Positions 23,018 through 31,382 of a DNA stretch of 50,135 bases are shown here, one piece after another (within the stretch, counting starts at the first letter, position 1; each line of letters opens with the position of its first letter). Source of the stretch: RUG472 sp045224495 (GTDB taxonomy: Bacteria; Bacillota; Clostridia; Christensenellales; CAG-138); contig JBGVAK010000071.1 in NCBI GenBank assembly GCA_045224495.1, forward strand, positions 1-50,135, in the 5' to 3' direction. Under the pieces are notes generated by a model. That model was not told the DNA's origin, did not search any database, and saw only the letters and a program-made list of their open reading frames with translations. Made by a program: the position numbers and the translations under genes.

Positions 23018-24202
23018 ATGATCGTATTGGCCTGCAACGTGGGAAGCACCTCCCTGAAATTCAAGGTGTACGACATGCCCCGGGGCAAGGTTTTGGCCCG
23101 GGGTGCCGTGGAGCGGGTAGGCTCCCGGGACGACGCCCTGTTCCGCTACAGCAACGAGGATACAGGGGCTGGGACGGACCTCGATCATCAGGATATCCCC
23201 ACCTATGAGGTGGGCATCCGCAAGTTCCTCGCCTGCCTGACGGACGAGGGGATGGGAGCGCTCGGCTCTGTCACCGAAATAGAGCGGGTGGGCTTCAAGA
23301 CCACCCTGTCCAAGGGCTACTTCGGCGTCCACGAGCTGACGCCTGAGGTGATGCAGGGCATGGAGGACTGGATCAGTCTGGCGCCGCTCCATAACCGGGC
23401 ATATCTGGATGCGGTCCGGGTCATGCAGAGCATACTGGCCGACGCCCGGTTCATCGGCGTGTTCGAGACCGCATTTCACCGGGATATCCCCCTGGAACGG
23501 AAGATCTTCGGCGTGCCCTACGAATGGTATGAACGATACGGTGTCCAGCGGCTGGGCTACCACGGGGCTTCCCACGGCTATATCGCGGACGTGCTCAACG
23601 GCAAGGGGAAGGAGTACGCCGCCATCTCCTGCCATCTAGGGGGCAGCTGTTCCATCTGCGCCATCGAAAACGGCAGGAGCGTGGACACCAGCTTCGGCAT
23701 GAGCCTGGAATCGGGGCTCATCCACGCCAACCGGGTGGGCGACATCGACACGGAGATCAGCTATTTCCTGCGGGATCAGGGCTTGTCCGACCAGGAGATC
23801 TTGGCGGGCCTGCAGAAGAAGGGCGGCCTTTTAGGCATCTCCGGCGTCAGCAACGACCTTCGGTACGTGCTGGAGGCCGCCGAAGCCGGAAACGAGCGGG
23901 CTCAGCTGGCGGTGAACGTGTTCGTCACCGGCATCCTCCACTATATCGGCGCGTTCTATATCGACCTGGGCCGTCTGGACTACCTGGTGTTCACCGCGGG
24001 CATCGGGGAACATTCCGCCCTCATCCGCCGCCGCATCTGCGAAAAGCTGAAGGCCATCGGCGTCATTCTGGACGGGGAAAAGAACCTGAATCCCCCGGCA
24101 GACGGCTGCATCAGCGCCGCCGATTCTAAAGTGAAGGTGCTGGTCATCCCCACGAACGAGGAGCTGGGGATCGCCCGCCGGACTTACGAATACGAAAACT
24201 GA
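23018..24202 (+). CDS. Divergent acetate/propionate-kinase-family kinase
   Basis: 394 residues over the full AckA length. It retains NVGSTSLKF (phosphate-binding N/S/S), APLHN, GYHGASH, HLGGSCSIC, ANRVGDID (Arg) and FTAGIGEHS (Glu). It differs from true AckA at key places: FDTAFH is FETAFH (catalytic Asp to Glu), the RVVHGGE motif is RVGFKTT, and HLGNG is HLGGS. Its position behind DUF1116 and FdrA is where a carbamate kinase stands in the E. coli allantoin set. I infer it makes ATP from the acyl or carbamoyl phosphate formed by the complex. Starts 4 bp after the 59-aa gene. Confidence 0.85.
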   Translation: MIVLACNVGSTSLKFKVYDMPRGKVLARGAVERVGSRDDALFRYSNEDTGAGTDLDHQDIPTYEVGIRKFLACLTDEGMGALGSVTEIERVGFKTTLSKGYFGVHELTPEVMQGMEDWISLAPLHNRAYLDAVRVMQSILADARFIGVFETAFHRDIPLERKIFGVPYEWYERYGVQRLGYHGASHGYIADVLNGKGKEYAAISCHLGGSCSICAIENGRSVDTSFGMSLESGLIHANRVGDIDTEISYFLRDQGLSDQEILAGLQKKGGLLGISGVSNDLRYVLEAAEAGNERAQLAVNVFVTGILHYIGAFYIDLGRLDYLVFTAGIGEHSALIRRRICEKLKAIGVILDGEKNLNPPADGCISAADSKVKVLVIPTNEELGIARRTYEYEN

Positions 24203-24221
24203 TGGAAAAGTAAAGACAAAA

Positions 24222-24253
24222 AAGCGCTCGCCGGTGAAAGCCGACGGGCGCTT
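24222..24253. terminator. Bidirectional terminator after the kinase gene
   Basis: AGCGC-CGCCGG pairs with CCGACGGGCGCT around a short loop, with A-run before and T-run after. It serves this operon and the convergent lrgAB. Confidence 0.85.
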
Positions 24254-24266
24254 TGCTTTTTGTTTT

Positions 24267-24968
24267 TTACCCGATGAGACGCAGCACCAAGGGGAAGACG
24301 ATGGCCGTGACGAGGCCCGCCACGGTCAAGGAAAGGCTGGACGTCGCTCCGGCTAAGGGGTCCTCCGCCAATGCCCGGGAGGTGCCGATCACATGGGCCG
24401 CCGTACCGTAGGCCGCGCCTCTGGCTAAGGGGTCGGACAGGCGGAACAGGCGACACAGGACCGGTCCCAGCAGATATCCCACGTTTCCCGTGAGGATGAT
24501 GGCCGCCGTGGTCACGGAAGCGCTGCCTCCGTTCTCCTCGCTGAGGACGCTGCCGATGGCTGTGGTCACGCTTTTGGGGAGCAGGGATACGGACAGGGCC
24601 CCGTTCAGCTGAAAGAGGCGGCACAAAAGGACCGTCACCAGGAGGCTGGAAACGGTGCCCGCCAGGATGCCGGCAAGGAGGATCGGCAGCTCTTTCTTCA
24701 GCTTCTGCAGCTGCTCATAGAGGGACAGGCCCAGGCAGATGGTGGCCGGGGTCAGCAGATAGGCGAGGAACCGGTTTTCCCGGGTATACGCGGCGACGGG
24801 CATACGGATAAGCTTCAGCACCAGGAACACAGCCGCTGCCGCCAGGATGATGGGGCTCAAAAAGCCCCAGCCCGTCTTCTTCTGAACATAGACGGCCAGT
24901 AGATAGCATCCCACCGTCAGCATCACAGGAAGGTAGGTCAAAGAGGAAAAGAAATCGGTCAGGTTCAT
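24267..24968 (-). CDS. lrgB: LrgB/CidB-family membrane protein
   Basis: 233 residues with 6-7 hydrophobic segments and LrgB signatures LLPKSVTTAIGSVLSEENGG and RGAAYGTAAHVIGTSRALAEDP. LrgB forms a complex with LrgA. Relatives act in holin-like cell-death control and, in Bacillus, pyruvate uptake. Overlaps lrgA by 4 bp. Confidence 0.92.
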   Translation of the reverse strand: MNLTDFFSSLTYLPVMLTVGCYLLAVYVQKKTGWGFLSPIILAAAAVFLVLKLIRMPVAAYTRENRFLAYLLTPATICLGLSLYEQLQKLKKELPILLAGILAGTVSSLLVTVLLCRLFQLNGALSVSLLPKSVTTAIGSVLSEENGGSASVTTAAIILTGNVGYLLGPVLCRLFRLSDPLARGAAYGTAAHVIGTSRALAEDPLAGATSSLSLTVAGLVTAIVFPLVLRLIG

Positions 24969-25315
24969 CTTTGCCTCCGCTTCAGAAGCCCCTGGACCAC
25001 CGCGCCGGACACGCCGAAGGTGATAAGAAGCCCCAGGGCGATGATGACGAGGATGGGCACAAGGTCGCCCTTGATAAGGTCGAAGCTGTCCGCCAGGCCC
25101 ACCAGAGGCCCCACGAAGAACAGCGGCAGCAGCCCCACCAAAAAGCCGGAGGTCTCCCGGATCTGTTCGGGTTTGACGAGCTTGGAAAAAAGCGCCAGGA
25201 ACAGCAGGATGAGGCCGTAGACCGCCGCCGGTATAGGCAGGGGCACGAGGGCGTGGAGCGATTCGCCCAGGAGGGTGAAGGCCAGGATGACGGCAAATTG
25301 TTTCAGGTATCTCAT
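24965..25315 (-). CDS. lrgA: LrgA/CidA-family holin-like membrane protein
   Basis: 116 residues, four membrane helices, with the motif LPIPAAVYGLILLFLALFSKLVKPE typical of LrgA. No Shine-Dalgarno sequence precedes the ATG. The T-run of the garR-like gene's terminator ends only 6 bp before it, so there is no room for a separate promoter. Expression would depend on read-through of that terminator. Confidence 0.9.
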   Translation of the reverse strand: MRYLKQFAVILAFTLLGESLHALVPLPIPAAVYGLILLFLALFSKLVKPEQIRETSGFLVGLLPLFFVGPLVGLADSFDLIKGDLVPILVIIALGLLITFGVSGAVVQGLLKRRQR

Positions 25316-25321
25316 AATGCG

Positions 25322-25348
25322 AAAAAAGGCGGGGTCTGAGGCCCCGCC
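25322..25348 (-). terminator. Intrinsic terminator after the tartronate-semialdehyde-type reductase gene
   Basis: GGCGGGG pairs with CCCCGCC, followed by TTTTTT on the minus strand, immediately before the lrgA start. Confidence 0.88.
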
Positions 25349-25360
25349 GTTGGTCCGTGG

Positions 25361-26245
25361 TTATCGACCGATCAGGATGCCGGCCAGGTATTCGTAATAC
25401 TGGGCGATGGCGCTGTGGTCCTTCTGACCGCCCTCACGGTTGTGCATCCACTGAAGGACCTCCTGGACCTGGGCCGTCATGGGCACGGGCGCACCCACGG
25501 AATGGGCACAGTCGAGAGCGTTGTTCAGGTCCTTGATGTGCAGGTCGATCTTGAAGCCCGGCTTGTCGTTGCCCGCGATCATCATGGGGGCCTTGGCGTT
25601 CATGACCGTGGACCCGGCAAGGCCGCCCCGGATGGCCTCGAACACCAGCTGGGGGTCCACCCCCGCCTTCTGCGCCAGGGTCAGGGCCTCCGCCAGGGCC
25701 TGGATGTTGCAGGCCACGATGATTTGGTTGGCCAGCTTCGTGGTGTTGCCCGCGCCCACCTCGCCGCAGCGGACCACGGAAGCGCCCATGGCGGAGAGCA
25801 GGGGCTTATAGGCGTCGAAGACCTCCTGCTTGCCGCCCACCATGAAGGACAGCGTCCCGTCGATGGCCTTGGGATCACCGCCGGACACGGGGGCGTCCAG
25901 CATCTCCACGCCCACCTTCTGCAGCTCCGCCGCGATCTCCTGGCTGGCGATGGGGTTGATGGAGCTCATGTCGATGAACACCTGGCCGGGACGCATATAG
26001 GACGCGATGCCGTTCTCCCCCAGCATGACCGACTTCACATGGGGGGAGTTGGGCAGCATGGTCATGACCACGTCACAGGTCCTGCCGATCTCCTCGTTGG
26101 TGGCCGCCTTCGCGCCGCAGGCCACCAGCTCCGCCACGGGAGCCTGGTTATGGTCGTTCACCAGCAGATCCGTGTAGCCCTTTTTCAGCATGTTCTTGGC
26201 CATGGGCTTGCCCATGATGCCGAGACCGATCAAACCGATTTTCAT
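25361..26245 (-). CDS. garR: 2-hydroxy-3-oxopropionate (tartronate semialdehyde) reductase-like
   Basis: 294 residues of the beta-hydroxyacid dehydrogenase family. NAD(P)-binding IGLGIMGKPMAKN, substrate motif DAPVSGGDPKA and catalytic Lys in GNTTKLANQ are present. It reduces a 2-hydroxy-3-oxo acid such as tartronate semialdehyde to glycerate; the family also holds 3-hydroxyisobutyrate-type enzymes, so the substrate is inferred. AAAGGAG precedes the ATG. Last gene of the FAD oxidoreductase-permease operon. Confidence 0.88.
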   Translation of the reverse strand: MKIGLIGLGIMGKPMAKNMLKKGYTDLLVNDHNQAPVAELVACGAKAATNEEIGRTCDVVMTMLPNSPHVKSVMLGENGIASYMRPGQVFIDMSSINPIASQEIAAELQKVGVEMLDAPVSGGDPKAIDGTLSFMVGGKQEVFDAYKPLLSAMGASVVRCGEVGAGNTTKLANQIIVACNIQALAEALTLAQKAGVDPQLVFEAIRGGLAGSTVMNAKAPMMIAGNDKPGFKIDLHIKDLNNALDCAHSVGAPVPMTAQVQEVLQWMHNREGGQKDHSAIAQYYEYLAGILIGR

Positions 26246-26267
26246 ATCAAAATCTCCTTTTCAAGTA

Positions 26268-27191
26268 TTATTCCTTCACGCCGCCCCGGGCCATGCCCTT
26301 CTCCAGCCGCTTGATGAACAGGGGGAACATCAGCAGGATCGGGAGCGTCGCCAGGATGATGACGCAGTATTGGATGAGGTAACGGGTGTAGTCCGGGTTG
26401 GTCCAGTTGAGGAAGTCCTGATTGCTGGCCACCAGGTCCCGGATCCAGAGCTGCAGCGGCCACCGGGTCTTGTCCGTGGGCACATAGATGGAGGCGGAGA
26501 ACCAGGCGTTCCAGGCGATGATGGCCGTGTTCACCATGGTCACCAGACAGAAGCTGAAGCACTGGGGCAGCATGATCTGAAACATGACCCGAAGGTGGCC
26601 GGCGCCGTCCATGCGGGCGGCCTCCACCGTGGATTCGGGCACGGAGTCGAAGGCCTTGATCATCATGACCATGAAGGCGCCGTTGGTGCAGTGGGGCAGG
26701 ATCAGCGCCCAGCGGGTGCCCACCATGCCGAGCCTCCGCACCACCATGTATAGCGGGATGGTGCCGCCGGTGAACAGCATGGTGATGGCCACCATGGTCA
26801 TGAGAAGGGAGCGCCCCTTGACCTTCCGGCTCAGCACATACCCGCCCAGCACGTTCAGCACAAACCCAAAGGCGGTGCTGCCTGTTACATAGATGAGGGT
26901 ATTGCCGTAGGCCCGCAGGATGCTGCTGTCCCTGAGGGCCAGCTTATAGCCGCCCAGGGTGGCATTGCCCACGGGCAGGATCACCAGACCTTCCGTCCGA
27001 AACAGGGTCTGTCCGTTGGATATGGAGCTCATGAGGGTGTGCCACAGGGGCACGATGGCGCAGATGGCGACGAGGAGCAGGAACAGGCAGATCAGCACAT
27101 CCACTAAAATGCTCACCGGCGAGGAGCTTTCGATCATACCGGACTTCAAATTCTTGCGCTTGCGGAGCGCGGCTTTTTCAGCGTGCGTCAT
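26268..27191 (-). CDS. Carbohydrate ABC transporter permease (YtcP/LplC type)
   Basis: 307 residues, six membrane segments. TLMSSISNGQTLF near residue 52 and the EAA-like loop VPESTVEAARMDGAGHLRVMFQIMLPQ are typical, as is the C-terminal KRLEKGMARGGVKE. It pairs with the permease encoded just upstream (13-bp gap). The binding protein (34104-35933) and an ATPase (45095-46273) lie elsewhere in the locus. Confidence 0.92.
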   Translation of the reverse strand: MTHAEKAALRKRKNLKSGMIESSSPVSILVDVLICLFLLLVAICAIVPLWHTLMSSISNGQTLFRTEGLVILPVGNATLGGYKLALRDSSILRAYGNTLIYVTGSTAFGFVLNVLGGYVLSRKVKGRSLLMTMVAITMLFTGGTIPLYMVVRRLGMVGTRWALILPHCTNGAFMVMMIKAFDSVPESTVEAARMDGAGHLRVMFQIMLPQCFSFCLVTMVNTAIIAWNAWFSASIYVPTDKTRWPLQLWIRDLVASNQDFLNWTNPDYTRYLIQYCVIILATLPILLMFPLFIKRLEKGMARGGVKE

Positions 27192-27204
27192 TGTCGTTTC
27201 CCCC

Positions 27205-28167
27205 TTAGATCATGGAGCTGCCGGTGAACTTCTTGCTGAGCTTGTTGGAGACCAACAGAAGCGTTGTGCCGATGACGGACTGGAACAGGCCCGAAGCGGT
27301 GGACAAACCGTAGTTGACCGTCTGACCGAAGGCCATGCGGTAGGTGTAAGTGTACAGGCAGTCGGAAACCTCGTAGGTGGCGGGCATGTAGAGCAGCAGC
27401 ACTTTGTCGAAGCCCTGGCGGAACACGAGACCGATACGCATGATGAACATGACGATGATGAGGGGCAGGATGCTGGGGAAGGTGACCCGCCACATGCGCT
27501 GCCAGCGGTTGGCGCCGTCGATGGCCGCCGCCTCATGGAGATCTCCGTTGACGTTGGAGATGGCGGCAAAGTAGATGATGGACCCCCACCCGGCCCCCTG
27601 CCAGATCTCGATGAAGGTGTTGATGAGCCAGAACACGGGGATATGGGGATTGGCCAGCCAGTTCTGCCGATCGAAGCCGAACCAGCTGAGCACCATGGTC
27701 AGCGCGCCGGTGCTTGACAAAAATTCGCTGGCCAGGGTGGTGACCACCACGGCGGAAACGAAGTAGGGCATATAGGAGATGACCTGCACCGTCCGGGAGA
27801 AGCGGCGGATGCGGACCTCTGAAAGGAGCATGGCGAGGATGACCGGCGCGGCGAAGCCAACCGTAAGGTTGAGCAGCGCCATGGCCGTGGTGTTCCGAAG
27901 CACCAGCAGGAACGTATCGCCCACGAACAGGTCCTTGAAGTTGTCGAACCAGATCCACTGGCTTCCAAAGATGCCTTTGGTGGGCTTGAAGCGCTCGAAG
28001 GCCATGGCGAGGCCGAACATGGGCGCATAGTGGAAGGTGATGAAGTAGATCGCCACGGGAATGAACAGCAAATAGATCTGCCAGTTCCGCCTGAGATCAT
28101 ACCGCCAGGTCCCTTCCTGCAGCCGAATGGGCTTCTTGGGGGAAGAGTGCTTTGTCAACGATTCCAT
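27205..28167 (-). CDS. Carbohydrate ABC transporter permease (LplB/YteP type)
   Basis: 320 residues. The N-terminal cytoplasmic part leads into WQIYLLFIPVAIYFITFHYAPMFGLAMAF, the LplB hallmark. The EAA loop LHEAAAIDGANRWQRMWRVTFPSI is clear, and the end NKLSKKFTGSSMI is typical. GGAGG precedes the ATG. These permeases import oligosaccharides or sugar acids such as unsaturated uronides in relatives. Confidence 0.93.
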   Translation of the reverse strand: MESLTKHSSPKKPIRLQEGTWRYDLRRNWQIYLLFIPVAIYFITFHYAPMFGLAMAFERFKPTKGIFGSQWIWFDNFKDLFVGDTFLLVLRNTTAMALLNLTVGFAAPVILAMLLSEVRIRRFSRTVQVISYMPYFVSAVVVTTLASEFLSSTGALTMVLSWFGFDRQNWLANPHIPVFWLINTFIEIWQGAGWGSIIYFAAISNVNGDLHEAAAIDGANRWQRMWRVTFPSILPLIIVMFIMRIGLVFRQGFDKVLLLYMPATYEVSDCLYTYTYRMAFGQTVNYGLSTASGLFQSVIGTTLLLVSNKLSKKFTGSSMI

Positions 28168-28184
28168 CCTGCGTTTCCTCCGTT

Positions 28185-29642
28185 TTATGCTCCTAAATAC
28201 ACGCCGTCCTCTAAAAGCTGCGCTTTCAGGGCAGCGAAGGGGACTTGACGCGGCGGTACGTTTTGTTGGGCGGCCATGGCCGCCAGGGTGCCCGCCGCCT
28301 GGCCCTGGGCCATGCAGCTGACCGTGTTGCGGGTAGACATATAGGCGTAGTAGTCCGAAGAGATCATCATGCCCACGGCGAAGAGGTTGTCGATCCCCTT
28401 GACCAGGATGGCCCTAAGGGGGATGCCGTAGCTGCCGTCGCCGCCCACGTGCATCTTGGGGGCGCAGTCGTGGAAGCCGAAGAGGGCGATATCGTCCTCG
28501 TGATGGACGCCGTCTAAAATCTCGCTGTTGGGGATATCGTAATCGCAGACGATGGTGCGGCCGCGGCGGGTGCAGAGGGTGGGCGACGTGCGGGCAATGA
28601 AGGCGTGTTCGCAGCCGGGGATGTTTTTCTTCAGCAGCTCCAGGCTTTCCCGCTGACGGCGCCTGAGCTCGATTTCGGCCTTGGTCATCTCCGCCTGGCT
28701 GGTGACGCCCTGCTTCATCACGTAATTGACCTTCAGGTACATGAAGTAGTTGTCATGGAGGGTGGTGAAGCCCATGGTGAGGGCCAGCCGGGCCATCTCC
28801 TTCTGGACCTCCAGGGGGATATGGTTGTCTTCGTTCGTTTCCAGGTTCAGCAGATGGGGGTTGCTGCCGCCCTTCGTCCGTGCGTGCTGCTCCATGAGGG
28901 TGGACAGGACCTTGTGGAAGGGAACGCCCACGCGCAGTATCTGGTCCTCCTTCCCGTCCCGAAGCCCGTAGGTGATGCCGGAAACGCCGCCGTTCTCCTG
29001 CAGATACCGGGTGTATCTCTCCACGTCGATCCCGGCGACGCCTACGCTGTTGGCCACGGAGTATTCCTGGGGCAGGGTGTATTCGGCGTCTGCACAGGCG
29101 GAAAGGTCGCCCCAGCCCGTGGCGTCGATGAAGGCGCCGGCTTCAAAATACAGCCGCCCTTCCACCCGGCTTTGCACGATGACGCCCTTCACATGGCCGT
29201 TCTCCACGTCCGCCCCGGCGACGAGGGTGTTGAAATAGATGGTGACGCCGGCTTCCTGGAGCATCTCGGCGGCCACGATCTTGTACACTTCCACGTCGAT
29301 CAGGGTGCAGTGCTCGTCGTAATCGATACCCACCTCATCGACGAGATGACCGGAGCAGCCGCCGGCGGCCACCAGCCGGTCCACGATCTCCTGGGGGATG
29401 CCCTTCACGATCTGCCGGGATTCCCGATTGAAGAACTTGCCCAGGGTAAAGAAGCTGTGCATGGTGGTGCCGCCCTCCAGCAGGGTGCCACCCACATACC
29501 CTTTCTGCTCGATGAGCACTGTTTTTGCGCCGGTACGGGCGGCGGCGATGGCGGCCACCACGCCGGCGGTGCCGCCGCCTGCCACGACCACGTCGAAGCA
29601 GCGGACCGGAAGCTTTTGCGCTTGTTCGGTAAAGGTTTTCAT
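28185..29642 (-). CDS. FAD-dependent oxidoreductase (FAD-binding, Pfam12831-like)
   Basis: 485 residues. The N-terminal dinucleotide fold VVVAGGGTAGVVAAIAAARTGA, KTVLIEQKGYVGG, GGTTMHSFF and, near the C-terminus, GIDNLFAVGMMISSD with AQGQAAGTLAAMAA are typical of this family, which is common in polysaccharide and sugar-acid loci. The substrate is unknown. ATG at 29642 with GGGGGAA upstream. It has its own AraC-type promoter and heads an operon with two permeases and a hydroxyacid reductase. Confidence 0.88.
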   Translation of the reverse strand: MKTFTEQAQKLPVRCFDVVVAGGGTAGVVAAIAAARTGAKTVLIEQKGYVGGTLLEGGTTMHSFFTLGKFFNRESRQIVKGIPQEIVDRLVAAGGCSGHLVDEVGIDYDEHCTLIDVEVYKIVAAEMLQEAGVTIYFNTLVAGADVENGHVKGVIVQSRVEGRLYFEAGAFIDATGWGDLSACADAEYTLPQEYSVANSVGVAGIDVERYTRYLQENGGVSGITYGLRDGKEDQILRVGVPFHKVLSTLMEQHARTKGGSNPHLLNLETNEDNHIPLEVQKEMARLALTMGFTTLHDNYFMYLKVNYVMKQGVTSQAEMTKAEIELRRRQRESLELLKKNIPGCEHAFIARTSPTLCTRRGRTIVCDYDIPNSEILDGVHHEDDIALFGFHDCAPKMHVGGDGSYGIPLRAILVKGIDNLFAVGMMISSDYYAYMSTRNTVSCMAQGQAAGTLAAMAAQQNVPPRQVPFAALKAQLLEDGVYLGA

Positions 29643-29675
29643 TTTTCCCCCGTAAACAGTCTTTTTGCTGATCTC

Positions 29676-29738
29676 ATCTTATCTTGATTGGGGCCGGCGG
29701 GGAATGAACAGATTTGCTTTCCTGTAAACTGATTCGCT
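29676..29738 (-). promoter_or_regulatory. AraC-type site and promoter of the FAD oxidoreductase operon
   Basis: Minus strand: AGCGAATC (29731-29738) and AGCAAATC (29711-29718), 20 bp apart. A 6-bp gap, poor -35 TTCCCC (29699-29704), 17 bp and -10 TAAGAT (29676-29681) follow. Overlaps the end of the upstream gene. Confidence 0.8.
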
Positions 29739-30810
29739 ATCCTTCGGAAAAAGACGACAGCAGCCGGCTCGTCAGGCCGGACAGGACCTTCTCCGCTTTT
29801 TCCCTTCCCTGGGGAGCCAGGGCCAGCAGATACCGTTCCTCCCGCGGCACGGCCACCCAGTCGATGAGGGCGTGGAACCGGGCGGAATACTCCTCGTCCT
29901 GCGGATCGTACAGGACCACGGCCACGGGCTTTCCGTCCGCGTTGAACACGAAGCGAAGAGTAGCGCTATCGGGCATGGTTTCCGTCGGCAGCGCGGGCAC
30001 GTCGCCGTCGAACACAGCGGAAAACACGCCCTCGGGCAGCAGGAGACATTCCGCGTCCAGGGCCCCGTAGGTGGCAAAATACTGATAGACTGTTTCGTTG
30101 TCCAGGGTGTTCGTGTAGCTGAAGGCCAGCCGAGGCAGTTCATTCTCCTCGAACCAGGCGATGATGTCCCGTTCGCTCTCCTGCCGATAGGCAGGCGTGC
30201 ACACAGCCACGGCTACCGTCGGCGTCCGGTGCGCCCGTTCGTAGAGGGCATAGCCGCCGCCCAAGCCCACCGCACACAGCAGGATCACCCCGCCCAGCAC
30301 CAGGGGGGAGACGGCATAGCAGCCGCCCTGGGGCTGCACCCGGCAGCATGAGCAGGGGTACAGGCTCAATGCGACGCCCTCCCGGGCCATGATCCGGACC
30401 GTTTCTCCCATCGGGATCTTGGGCAACAGAACGGCGGGGACGTTCACTTCCCTGGGGGCCGGTTCTCCCCGGACCGTTTCTCCCGTATCCAGGATGAGGA
30501 TCCGCGTCATGACGCCGCGCAGGGTATTCTTTTCCTCTTTCCATCCGAGAACGACGCCCTCTATGGTTTCGGAAGGCTCCGTGAGAAGGCGGGCATAGAG
30601 GCGTCGGGTCAACAGCAGCGGCAACGCGACGCGCTGACCATACACATACAGGGCGCACAGCAGGGCAGCGGACCCGAGACCGGCCCAGATCACGCCTGCT
30701 CGGCACAGCCATGGGGCGACGACCGCCCCGATCGCCGCCAGCAGCACCGGAACGGCCACGAGATACAGACAGATCTGCTTCCTGTCGATCTGTTCGTACA
30801 GGTCCATCAT
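29737..30810 (-). CDS. Membrane protein of unknown function (357 aa)
   Basis: Two N-terminal hydrophobic segments (about 13-60), a cytoplasmic strand-rich region with GVMTRILILDTGETVRGE, a Cys-rich patch YPCSCCRVQPQGGC, a third hydrophobic segment (VLGGVILLCAVGLGGGYALY) and a roughly 150-residue extracytoplasmic domain. No family recognised. Overlaps the previous gene by 4 bp (ATGA), so the two probably form a pair. AAGGAC lies upstream of the start. Confidence 0.78.
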   Translation of the reverse strand: MMDLYEQIDRKQICLYLVAVPVLLAAIGAVVAPWLCRAGVIWAGLGSAALLCALYVYGQRVALPLLLTRRLYARLLTEPSETIEGVVLGWKEEKNTLRGVMTRILILDTGETVRGEPAPREVNVPAVLLPKIPMGETVRIMAREGVALSLYPCSCCRVQPQGGCYAVSPLVLGGVILLCAVGLGGGYALYERAHRTPTVAVAVCTPAYRQESERDIIAWFEENELPRLAFSYTNTLDNETVYQYFATYGALDAECLLLPEGVFSAVFDGDVPALPTETMPDSATLRFVFNADGKPVAVVLYDPQDEEYSARFHALIDWVAVPREERYLLALAPQGREKAEKVLSGLTSRLLSSFSEG

Positions 30811-31373
30811 ACGTCCTTACGGCGGAGCGCCTTTTTGAAGGCCTCCTCCAGCCGTTCCTCCGGTTCCAGCAACAGGGCTCTAGGGCCGCGAACGCAGCCG
30901 ACCACGAGATCATCCACATACGCCAGCGCGAGGGCGGGGCTGTCGCTGTTGCAGCAGGCGAACAGGGCCTTTTTGAGCAACAGGAGCTCCTCGTCCGTGA
31001 GTTCGCTGTATCTTTTGTACCAGCGCACATCCTTCAGAGAGAAATGGCAGAAGAGCTTTCGCCGGTTGTGGGCGACTCGGTACACGGCGAAGCTTTCGCC
31101 GGAAAGTTCGTAATCAAACTCCGCGCCGATGCGGCCGATCATGACCTCCAGAATGCCGATGAGAGCCAAAATGGGCGTCCCCAACAGCAACAGCTGCAGC
31201 GTTCCCGCCCAGAAGGCGCTCCTGTCGCTCTCCCACAAAGCGGAAAGCAGCGTGAACCCCAGCACATAGCCCAACACCAGCGCCGCACCCAGCAGTATCT
31301 GCCCGATCCGGTAGATGCGTTTGCGCCGCTGCTCCGGCCCGTTGTTCAGCTTTGAAACGGTCTGCTCGATCAT
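30807..31373 (-). CDS. Membrane protein of unknown function (188 aa)
   Basis: Two membrane helices (IGQILLGAALVLGYVLGFTLL and TLQLLLLGTPILALIGILEVMIG), then a soluble part beginning AEFDYELSGESFAVYRVAHNRRKLF. This layout (two helices followed by a PH-like strand domain) resembles DUF6106-type small proteins of Clostridia, but the match is uncertain. Begins 9 bp after the araC stop and overlaps the next gene. Confidence 0.72.
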   Translation of the reverse strand: MIEQTVSKLNNGPEQRRKRIYRIGQILLGAALVLGYVLGFTLLSALWESDRSAFWAGTLQLLLLGTPILALIGILEVMIGRIGAEFDYELSGESFAVYRVAHNRRKLFCHFSLKDVRWYKRYSELTDEELLLLKKALFACCNSDSPALALAYVDDLVVGCVRGPRALLLEPEERLEEAFKKALRRKDV

Positions 31374-31382
31374 GGGACGGCC

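Noticed and set aside
20038..24202. Reading the operon as a standard allantoin/oxamate pathway
   Set aside because: No allantoinase, allantoate hydrolase, ureidoglycolate dehydrogenase, DUF2877 protein or carbamate kinase is in the window, so the assignment would go beyond the evidence.
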